Shown one piece after another: positions 1-4,180 of a stretch of DNA of 7,027 bases. The notes beneath the pieces were generated by a model. That model was not told the origin of the DNA. It saw nothing but the letters and a program-made list of their open reading frames with translations, and did no database searches. Location of the stretch: assembly GCA_900546895.1 (NCBI GenBank), contig UREO01000161.1, positions 1 to 7,027 of the forward strand. The letters run 5' to 3'. This DNA comes from an uncultured Oscillospiraceae bacterium. Its GTDB lineage: Bacteria > Bacillota > Clostridia > Oscillospirales > Acutalibacteraceae. Both the position numbers and the translations under genes were made by a program. Each line of letters opens with the position of its first letter. Position 1 is the first letter of the stretch.

Positions 1-47
1 GAGATCTGCGCATGTCTCGTGGGCTCGGAGATGTGTATAAGAGACAG
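1..47. other. Illumina Nextera adapter contamination at contig end
   Basis: Not genomic. Bases 14-47 are the complete 34-base Nextera read-2 adapter, ending in the 19-base transposon mosaic end at 29-47 (AGATGTGTATAAGAGACAG). Bases 1-5 (GAGAT) match the end of the P7 primer. Bases 6-13 (CTGCGCAT) sit where the i7 index belongs; their reverse complement ATGCGCAG is, from memory, Nextera XT index N722. The open frame from base 12 encodes a peptide ending DVYKRQ, a well-known adapter translation artefact. Trim everything before base 48. Confidence 0.97.
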
Positions 48-465
48 GCCTTAACACATCCCTGTAACGGTCGTTCAGGCCGGAAAGGCAATCCATCACA
101 AAATGATAGCTCTCCGCGGAAACGATCGATTCCAGCGGGGCGTCGTCCTCCGCTGTGGGGACTTCTGTTTCCAGCTGCTCCAGCGGAACACTGTGCCTGC
201 GCTTTTCGCTTCTCAGCATGTCGTAAGAAATATGTCTTACTATGATAACGACTAACCCCCTGGTTTTGTTACAGTTTTCAAAGTGAAATTTTTGCAAATT
301 GTCAATAATTTTAATAAAAGCCTGTGAAACAGCGTCTTCCGCGCGGGCCTGATCCTTTAAAATGCTCTGTGCTATGTACAGCATGGTGCTGCCGTGCTTC
401 CGGTAAAGCTCCTCTACGAGGCTTCGGTCCGCCTCGTTTTGAATTTCCTGTATAATAATCAGCAC
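48..465 (-). CDS. ECF-type RNA polymerase sigma factor, C-terminus missing at contig end
   Basis: The reverse strand reads 139 codons from GTG at 465 to the adapter junction. Residues ~17-60 look like sigma region 2, with LYRKHGSTMLYIAQSILKD followed by QARAEDAVSQAFIKI. Residues 65-88 (CNKTRGLVVIIVRHISYDML, then RSEKRR) match the end of region 2, which recognises the -10. Residues 118-139 (ESYHFVMDCLSGLNDRYRDVLR) begin region 4, the -35-binding helix-turn-helix; the rest is lost. ECF factors usually run 160-200 aa, so about 30-50 residues are missing. An in-frame TAA lies two codons before the GTG and AAAGGG sits 8 bases upstream, which fixes the start. ECF genes are usually followed by an anti-sigma gene, which here would be off the contig. 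No stop codon is seen, so truncation is from assembly and not decay. The exact ECF subgroup cannot be named. Confidence 0.9.
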
Positions 466-506
466 TTTTTATTCCCTTTCTTATTCACAAGAATTAAGTT
501 ATTGTC

Positions 507-535
507 ATTATAACAATTTGGTCGCAATTTTACAA
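507..535 (-). promoter_or_regulatory. Sigma-A-type promoter of the ECF sigma gene
   Basis: On the minus strand TTGTAA (530-535) and TATAAT (507-512) are separated by exactly 17 bases. Transcription would start near 500, about 35 bases before the GTG at 465. This suggests housekeeping transcription of the sigma gene, so its activity is probably controlled after translation or from an additional promoter. Confidence 0.72.
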
Positions 536-646
536 ATAGGAAAGGAAATTAATTCAAAAAATGGAAATTGTAAGAGCAAGACCACGCCTTGCGGTATCCG
601 TGACCCTCCGCGAATTCAAAAAAACTTTAATTTCTCGCATCGCTGA
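536..646. other. Divergent intergenic spacer with no recognised gene
   Basis: Between the sigma-gene promoter and the inverted repeat copy at 647 there is no supported coding sequence on either strand. It holds a short GC-richer patch (about 582-612) inside otherwise AT-rich DNA. No strong terminator or operator was found. Confidence 0.55.
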
Positions 647-705
647 CAGCTCGAAAGAAGTAATTTTAAAATATTAAAAAATTTTTGGAAAAAAGTGTTA
701 CAAAA
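647..705 (+). repeat. Inverted 59-bp copy of the ECF-promoter upstream element
   Basis: The sequence from CAGCTCGAAAGAAG through GTGTTACAAAA matches the reverse complement of 4007-4065, and of the same part of the 2055-2288 copy, at 57 of 59 positions by hand alignment. Weaker similarity extends left to about 640. It covers the AT-rich stretch upstream of the -35 and the -35 itself. Such length goes well beyond what a shared promoter motif explains, so it is either an inverted duplication or a conserved upstream element. Confidence 0.88.
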
Positions 706-722
706 ATTGACTTCAATCGTTA
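696..722 (+). promoter_or_regulatory. ECF-type promoter of the 151-aa membrane protein
   Basis: TGTTAC (696-701), a 16-base spacer, then CGTTA (718-722). This has the AAC-type -35 and CGT-type -10 architecture of ECF promoters such as B. subtilis SigW and SigX, and it aligns with the two other copies in this window. A transcript would have a leader of roughly 95 bases before the TTG start at 824. Which sigma factor reads it is inferred from proximity. Confidence 0.65.
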
Positions 723-823
723 TATTAACAGAGAGATAAATTTCCCGGAATTCCTGTTCACCTTTAGGAAAATTTAAAGAAACTTGGCCAGGATTCAAAA
801 GCTGAAAGATAGGAGATTGACGA

Positions 824-1279
824 TTGTTAAAAAATAACCAAAAATACAGTAAAGTGATTCTCGCATGTGCCGGTTCAATCGCTGTGATCCTTTATATTTT
901 CTTTATTATTTATTCAAACAAGGCTCATGAGCTTTTAATCCTTAAAAATCCTATCTGCAATAAAGCGTTCTCTCAGTATCATTATCTTGCGGGCATGTTT
1001 ATTCAGTTATATGTAATATGGCTTCACCTGGTAACCCTTTACATATACTGTCTGAACAGCATAACCCGGCTTCGGGGGCTTTTGCTGCTGGGAATCCTCT
1101 CCATGCTGATATTTGGATTTTGTTTGATTATAGAAATAGCATTAAACTACTATTTTTTTAAGATCAATTCCGAAATCCTGCAATTTATCTTAATATTAAT
1201 CAGTGAATTTGTATTTTACTCCATTTTGTGTATACTGAACAGGATAAAAAATAAAGTCCGTCTAAAAAAGAGGTCGTAG
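824..1279 (+). CDS. Multi-pass membrane protein, unknown function
   Basis: This 151-aa protein starts at TTG, chosen because AGGAG (811-815) stands 8 bases upstream. The sequence shows four probable membrane segments: about residues 12-31 (VILACAGSIAVILYIFFIIY), 55-76, 83-112 (rich in Leu/Ile/Phe) and 118-138. The tail is strongly basic (RIKNKVRLKKRS), consistent with a cytoplasmic C-terminus. No motif tying it to a known family was recognised. It is transcribed alone from an ECF-type promoter (696-722) and ends at the hairpin at 1293-1331. Its position divergent from an ECF sigma gene makes a sigma-regulated envelope role plausible. It could be an immunity or stress membrane protein, but nothing in the sequence proves that. 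Base composition is AT-rich, unlike the permease and bisphosphatase genes. Confidence 0.75.
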   Translation: MLKNNQKYSKVILACAGSIAVILYIFFIIYSNKAHELLILKNPICNKAFSQYHYLAGMFIQLYVIWLHLVTLYIYCLNSITRLRGLLLLGILSMLIFGFCLIIEIALNYYFFKINSEILQFILILISEFVFYSILCILNRIKNKVRLKKRS

Positions 1280-1292
1280 TCGTACGAACACA

Positions 1293-1331
1293 AAAACAGC
1301 TATGAACGCACAAAGCGCCCATAGCTGTTTT
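1293..1331. terminator. Bidirectional hairpin terminator between converging genes
   Basis: A perfect 12-bp stem, AAAACAGCTATG (1293-1304) with CATAGCTGTTTT (1320-1331), encloses a 15-base loop. The A-rich left and T-rich right flanks allow it to end both the plus-strand membrane gene and the minus-strand broken gene. Read on the minus strand, the loop core CTTTGT and the following CTGTTTTT align with the terminators at 2253-2291 and 4111-4149, so it is probably a diverged relative of them. Confidence 0.8.
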
Positions 1332-1369
1332 CATATATTCCAATTTTTGAAAGGAGTTCCGTCCTTATT

Positions 1370-1401
1370 CCGCTGCCGGTTTTTCCTTTCGCGCCGAACA
1401 T
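1370..1401 (-). pseudogene. 32-bp remnant of the uracil permease 3' end
   Basis: Bases 1370-1390 match 4189-4209 (permease C-terminus, codons for GKEKPAAE) without mismatch. Bases 1387-1401 match 4271-4285 in the same gene without mismatch. The two matches join at a shared TTTC, so the fragment equals the permease end with 65 bp removed at a 4-base microhomology. Nothing recognisable of the permease continues beyond 1401. It is a scar of an old duplication and carries no function. Confidence 0.75.
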
Positions 1402-1510
1402 ACGCAAGACAAATATTCCTTTTAGATGCCCATAATTTTTTCTTTATATTTATTAATGGTTTTGAAATGACAATAGTGAAGAAAGTGATTCTATGACCAA
1501 CCTCCAAATA

Positions 1511-2029
1511 CTAGGTCAAATCGTCCACCTGATAGGACAAGAAAACATGGTCATTATACTCTTTCATTTCCTTGAATTCTTCGGTAAAATTTTGTGATAA
1601 ATCATTGATTCGCCCAACCTGATAGCAAACTTTTTTATTTTCAAATATGAAATCCCCCCGGTTTTAGTAAATGGATTATTATCCAAGCGATAACAAGGTA
1701 TGCTTCTAGTAATATAAAACCCATTTGTATCGCGATGAAGAATAGCCGCAGTAAAAACTTTTATTTTTGATTCCGAGTTTGTATTCATCCCAGACGCCTT
1801 TGCAACAGCTTCAATAAACAGCAATTCATTACCGTTTACTTGCTCCTGATTAATGATCAAGTACGAATCGAACCCATTGCCCTTGTCGAAATAAGCAGAA
1901 AGAGCATCCTGCGGCTTACCGTAATAATAAAGATTATCATCTAAAATCAATCTGTCACCTTTGAAAATAAATAAAACCAAAAATGAAAAATAAGACAAAT
2001 AACGATACAATTAAATAGAATCTTTTCAT
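1511..2029 (-). pseudogene. Membrane-anchored hypothetical protein gene with two compensating frameshifts
   Basis: The ATG at 2029 opens MKRFYLIVSLFVLFFIFGFI, a classic signal or anchor segment, but the frame stops at TGA (1955-1957) after 24 codons. The next frame continues naturally from GDRLILDDNLYYYGKPQDAL through NPFTKTGG. At the six-C run 1654-1659 (six G on the coding strand) it must shift back to give DFIFENKKVCYQVGRINDLS and end QVDDLT at TAG 1511-1513. ATG to TAG is 519 bp, exactly 173 codons. One extra base near 1958-1963 and one missing base in the G run therefore restore a 172-aa protein. It would be anchored by its N-terminus with a soluble domain outside. No family was recognised. 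A weak GGAA lies 6 bases before the ATG. An ECF-type promoter (2131-2158) and a conserved leader hairpin lie upstream. A reader choosing a single frame would see only 1564-2010. Confidence 0.68.
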
Positions 2030-2075
2030 AATAAGTTCCATTTCATATAATAATTCTTCTCAGCTAATTTATTCT

Positions 2076-2101
2076 AAATGCATGTCGCGCGCCATGCATT
2101 T
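2076..2101 (-). promoter_or_regulatory. Leader hairpin, copy A
   Basis: AAATGCATG (2076-2084) and CATGCATTT (2093-2101) form a perfect 9-bp stem around an 8-base GC-rich loop, about 30 bases into the transcript from the ECF promoter. The same structure with one changed pair occurs at 3935-3960. A tiny frame, MARDMHLE, runs through it. Its role is unknown; RNA stability or translation control are options. Confidence 0.5.
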
Positions 2102-2130
2102 AACGGCTTTTATTTTTCCTTCTACAACAT

Positions 2131-2158
2131 TAACGACTGCCCCCCTTGTTTTATTACA
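2131..2158 (-). promoter_or_regulatory. ECF-type promoter upstream of the broken anchored-protein gene
   Basis: On the minus strand TGTAAT (2153-2158), a 17-base spacer containing a G6 run, and CGTTA (2131-2135). It matches the layout of the promoters at 3990-4016 and 696-722, but the -35 has T in place of the usual C of the AAC triplet. With 17 bases of spacing as well, it may be weaker. It lies about 100 bases before the ATG at 2029. Confidence 0.62.
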
Positions 2159-2252
2159 CTTTTTTCCAAAAAATTTTTAATATTTTAAAATTACTTCTTT
2201 CGAGCTGACGGCGACGTAGGAAACTGCTTTCCCTTAAAACAGAACTGTGCCT

Positions 2253-2291
2253 AAAAAAGCGGCCATGAGTACAAAGTGTACTCATGGCTGT
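2253..2291 (-). terminator. Rho-independent terminator, copy A
   Basis: GCCATGAGTACA (2262-2273) pairs perfectly with TGTACTCATGGC (2277-2288) across a 3-base loop. On the minus strand the stem is followed by six T (A run at 2253-2258). It closes the minus-strand unit that contains the secreted protein and the small membrane proteins, and is a near copy of the permease terminator. Confidence 0.88.
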
Positions 2292-2355
2292 TGCCACAAT
2301 TCTTCAGCTACTCTCAAAGGAGCGACCTCCTTTAAACGTTCCTCATTCCCAAAAT

Positions 2356-2629
2356 TCATTGATAGAACAACAGAAGTACGGTAAACGTAATGCCAAAATA
2401 AAGAATAAACATACCAAACAAAAAAGGAACATCATTTGCCAGACTGTCGCTCTTCTTCCATGCAAAGCAATGCCATTTTCTGCACTTCTTTATGATGAAA
2501 AATATGGTAGAAACATTAAAAGTAAGTAAAGCTATTATGGGAGCCAAATACAGTCCACCGGGATATATTTTTCTTAAAGATGCTCCATATCCTAATAGGA
2601 TGACCCTTTGGATGATCTTTCCGTTTCAG
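2356..2629 (-). pseudogene. Small membrane protein gene, start codon lost and frameshifted
   Basis: The C-terminal 63 codons (TTG 2547 to stop 2356) read LAPIIALLTFNVSTIFFIIK then KCRKWHCFAWKK and a second hydrophobic helix, VPFLFGMFILYFGITFTVLL. No ribosome site suits that TTG. Upstream, in the next frame, GAGGGG (2635-2640) stands 5 bases before CTG at 2629, which opens LKRKDHPKGHPIRIWSIFKK and NISRWTV, a typical basic N-terminus. One base missing near 2548-2556 would join the two into a protein of about 90 residues with two helices. I infer an ATG-to-CTG change plus a 1-base deletion. No family was recognised. It follows the 82-aa gene by 40 bases and precedes the terminator at 2253-2291. 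It could instead be expressed from the TTG as a 63-aa peptide. Confidence 0.5.
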
Positions 2630-2669
2630 AACCGCCCCTCTTTAAGAAATCTAATTTTAGCGCAATACT

Positions 2670-2918
2670 TCATTCAGCCTTTTTACTATGATAGAAATAC
2701 CCTACTGCACCGAGGATAAGCTCTGCAACCGCTAAAAAATAAAAATTTCTTGAATTTATATACAAGATGTCATGAGAGAAAGATGCTGGATGCGTCATTA
2801 AATAGATCATAAAAATTCTGGATAAAACATCTGAAAAAAATATTGCGATGCCTAAAGTCATACAGCCAAGCAGAAATAATATCCCACAAAAAACTGCTGA
2901 AATCTTGTGCAAAGTCAT
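2670..2918 (-). CDS. Small two-helix membrane protein, unknown function
   Basis: This frame gives up to 82 aa with two hydrophobic helices, about residues 5-29 (ISAVFCGILFLLGCMTLGIA...) and 58-76 (FYFLAVAELILGAVGYFY). A short polar stretch between them and a basic tail (HSKKAE) complete it. The ATG at 2918 is only 1 base from GGAG, whereas the TTG at 2912 is 7 bases away; the true start may be that TTG, giving 80 aa. It lies about 135 bases after the secreted-protein stop, with no clear promoter between, so co-transcription through the intervening hairpins is likely. Small two-helix proteins like this can be immunity, toxin or sensor-accessory proteins. No family signature was recognised. Confidence 0.6.
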   Translation of the reverse strand: MTLHKISAVFCGILFLLGCMTLGIAIFFSDVLSRIFMIYLMTHPASFSHDILYINSRNFYFLAVAELILGAVGYFYHSKKAE

Positions 2919-2973
2919 ACTCCAATCTAAATATTAATAGATTTTTACAATTTGAAAGGCTATTCGCCGTAAT

Positions 2974-3002
2974 GGCAGGCTCTTACATAAGTAGAGCCTG
3001 CC
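2974..3002. repeat. Perfect 10-bp inverted repeat (hairpin) between two minus-strand genes
   Basis: GGCAGGCTCT (2974-2983) and AGAGCCTGCC (2993-3002) pair perfectly around a 9-base loop. No T run follows on either strand, so it is not a standard terminator. A second, weaker stem with one bulge lies at 3016-3041 (CCTAAAAATC with GATTTTAGG). Between the secreted-protein stop and the next gene they could lower read-through or protect the upstream mRNA end. Confidence 0.6.
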
Positions 3003-3053
3003 TACGTCGCTTAGTCCTAAAAATCGCTTGTTGATTTTAGGTCCTATTAGGCT

Positions 3054-3761
3054 TTATCTTTGGATCTGTTGAAATATCAATCCAACCGGTCTTTGTGCTG
3101 TGCCCGATCCACTATAATAAAGTAAACCACCATAGTCATTACCTACATCAAAAGATTTCATCTGGTAATTTGTGAGCACTCTTAATTCAATTTGGTGATT
3201 AGCAGGTACAGTAAAACTATAGGCTTCGCTGACCGTTTGCTCTGAACCGATTGTGAATCCTACAGCGGCCGAAACAAGTTTAGACTCAACTTTAACATCG
3301 CAAGTGAACGAACTTGAATTCCTTCTTGTGTATGTTTTTGTAACATTCGCAGGCCCATTATAAATGCTGGAATCGTAATCATCCCAATAGCTGAAGCCTG
3401 TGCCTAAATCCTTGACATTGTATACAGTTACAGTCGGTGTAACTGCTTCCGAATCGGCATTTTTAGGCTGGCCTCCCTGAATCTTACTAGAATTACGGAA
3501 GTCATAGGTAATTTTAGTAATTGAATCAGGATCGTTTAAATTTTGTTGCTTTGCAATTTCTGCAATTTGTTCTTTGTCGGTTATGACTATTGTGCCATCT
3601 TTTGTGTTTTCAAGTGAGTTCGTCCCATTCTGTTCGAACAGCGGTAATTTCGTTGGTCCATCTAAATCACTTGAAGTAGCTGCAAAGGCATTTGCATTTA
3701 GAGAAAGACATAAAATAGCACAACAAACAAGACTCGACACTTTTTTGGCTAAATTCTTCAT
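3054..3761 (-). CDS. Secreted protein of unknown function
   Basis: This is a 235-aa protein. The start is ATG 3761, 8 bases after AAGGAG; the GTG nine bases earlier overlaps that site and is unlikely. Residues 1-27 form a signal peptide: MKNLAKK, a hydrophobic core (VSSLVCCAILCLSL) and a signal peptidase I site at NAFA-A. Residues ~30-105 are polar and include DGTIVITDKEQIAEIAKQQN and DPDSITKITYDF. Residues ~110-235 look beta-rich, with YNVKDLGTGFSYWDDYDSS, YNGPANVTKTYTRR, VESKLVSAAVGFTIG and YSFTVPANHQIELRVLTNYQ. This alternating Ser/Thr/Val pattern resembles secreted Gram-positive proteins I recall only as uncharacterised, some of aerolysin-like shape; that is a guess. No transmembrane or sortase motif is seen at the C-terminus. 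It is first in a unit driven by the ECF-type promoter at 3990-4016, with a leader of about 220 bases. Confidence 0.82.
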   Translation of the reverse strand: MKNLAKKVSSLVCCAILCLSLNANAFAATSSDLDGPTKLPLFEQNGTNSLENTKDGTIVITDKEQIAEIAKQQNLNDPDSITKITYDFRNSSKIQGGQPKNADSEAVTPTVTVYNVKDLGTGFSYWDDYDSSIYNGPANVTKTYTRRNSSSFTCDVKVESKLVSAAVGFTIGSEQTVSEAYSFTVPANHQIELRVLTNYQMKSFDVGNDYGGLLYYSGSGTAQRPVGLIFQQIQR

Positions 3762-3776
3762 AATATTCACTCCTTT

Positions 3777-3887
3777 TTATTTACAATCAAACGTGTTTCT
3801 TCTTTTCTCGCCAGATGGTGGAGTTTCTTTCCAGTTACCGCCTCCGTTATACAAACAAAGGAGGGGCACTCGATTGAGGAATTTCAC
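3777..3887 (-). CDS. Possible 36-aa leader ORF before the secreted protein
   Basis: GTG at 3887, six bases after AAGG, opens 36 codons beginning VKFLNRVPLLCLYNGGGNWK and ending RRNTFDCK. It stops 15 bases before the secreted-protein ATG, close enough for translational coupling. An overlapping 21-aa frame from ATG 3912 (MIPMGKVWGEIPQSSAPPLF) is an alternative. The aromatic, glycine-rich YNGGGNW stretch is unusual, but nothing here proves translation. Both frames may be chance openings in a structured leader. Confidence 0.25.
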   Translation of the reverse strand: MKFLNRVPLLCLYNGGGNWKETPPSGEKRRNTFDCK

Positions 3888-3934
3888 CCCAAACCTTGCC
3901 CATCGGAATCATCTCTTCTCAGCTAATTTATTCT

Positions 3935-3960
3935 AAATGCGTGTCGCGCGCCATGCATTT
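3935..3960 (-). promoter_or_regulatory. Leader hairpin, copy B
   Basis: AAATGCGTG (3935-3943) pairs with CATGCATTT (3952-3960) around the same GC-rich loop as copy A. The single difference gives a G-T pair on the plus strand but an A-C mismatch in the minus-strand transcript. The stem is therefore weakened but recognisable in RNA. Confidence 0.45.
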
Positions 3961-3989
3961 AACGGCTTTTATTTTTTCTTCTATTACAT

Positions 3990-4016
3990 TAACGACGGAC
4001 CCCCTGTTTTGTTACA
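3990..4016 (-). promoter_or_regulatory. ECF-type promoter of the secreted-protein unit
   Basis: On the minus strand TGTAAC (4011-4016), a 16-base spacer with a G5 run, then CGTTA (3990-3994). This is the best-formed of the three copies. The AT-rich block just upstream (about 4017-4055) resembles an UP element and is the part conserved in all copies. Transcription would begin near 3983, leaving a leader of about 220 bases. Confidence 0.68.
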
Positions 4017-4110
4017 CTTTTTTCCAAAAAATTTTTAATATTTTAAAATTACTTCTTTCGAGCTGACGGCGACGTAGGAAACTGCTTTCCCTTAAAACAG
4101 AACTGTGCCT

Positions 4111-4149
4111 AAAAAAGCGGCCATGAGTACAAAGTGTAATCATGGCCGC
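4111..4149 (-). terminator. Rho-independent terminator of the uracil permease gene
   Basis: GCGGCCATGAGTACA (4117-4131) and TGTAATCATGGCCGC (4135-4149) form a 15-bp stem with one mismatch and a 3-base loop. Six T follow on the minus strand (A run 4111-4116). It starts about 30 bases after the permease stop. Confidence 0.92.
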
Positions 4150-4180
4150 TGGGTATCTTTTATTTCTATCTAACGAGGGA

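Larger units (their letters stand above)
2055..2288 (-). repeat. ~235-bp direct repeat, copy A: terminator + ECF promoter + leader
   Basis: This stretch is nearly identical to 3914-4147: about ten differences and one 1-base gap, counted by hand. About 127 bases, from the -35 edge (2154) to 2280, match without a mismatch. In minus-strand order it holds the terminator of the preceding unit, an AT-rich upstream element, the ECF-type promoter and a leader hairpin. Similarity stops sharply at AGCTGAGAAGA just before the next gene's own leader. Differences cluster in the promoter spacer and the leader. Confidence 0.93.
3914..4147 (-). repeat. ~235-bp direct repeat, copy B: terminator + ECF promoter + leader
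   Basis: Partner of 2055-2288 in the same orientation, 1.86 kb apart. It lies directly against the uracil permease 3' end and supplies that gene's terminator, followed by the promoter and leader of the secreted-protein unit. Because the terminator belongs naturally with the permease, this copy is the likelier parent. Recombination between the two copies would delete the secreted-protein cassette. Confidence 0.93.

Noticed and set aside
12..245. Open frame starting in the first bases, plus strand
   Set aside because: Its start and first dozen codons are adapter sequence, and the rest is antisense to the sigma factor gene.
616..798. 60-codon minus-strand frame across the inverted repeat
   Set aside because: It covers the ECF-type promoter and upstream element, has no ribosome site and reflects AT-rich repeat DNA.
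1302..1496. 64-codon plus-strand frame after the membrane gene
   Set aside because: It starts inside a terminator stem and runs through the antisense permease remnant.
2284..3034. Three overlapping plus-strand frames (2284-2529, 2492-2719, 2843-3034)
   Set aside because: They lie opposite the hydrophobic minus-strand genes and lack ribosome sites.
2055..4147. Insertion sequence or transposon bounded by the direct repeats
   Set aside because: No transposase, terminal inverted repeats or target duplications are seen; the repeats are made of terminator and promoter parts.
2055..4150. CRISPR array
   Set aside because: Only two long repeat copies 1.86 kb apart; no short regular repeats or spacers.
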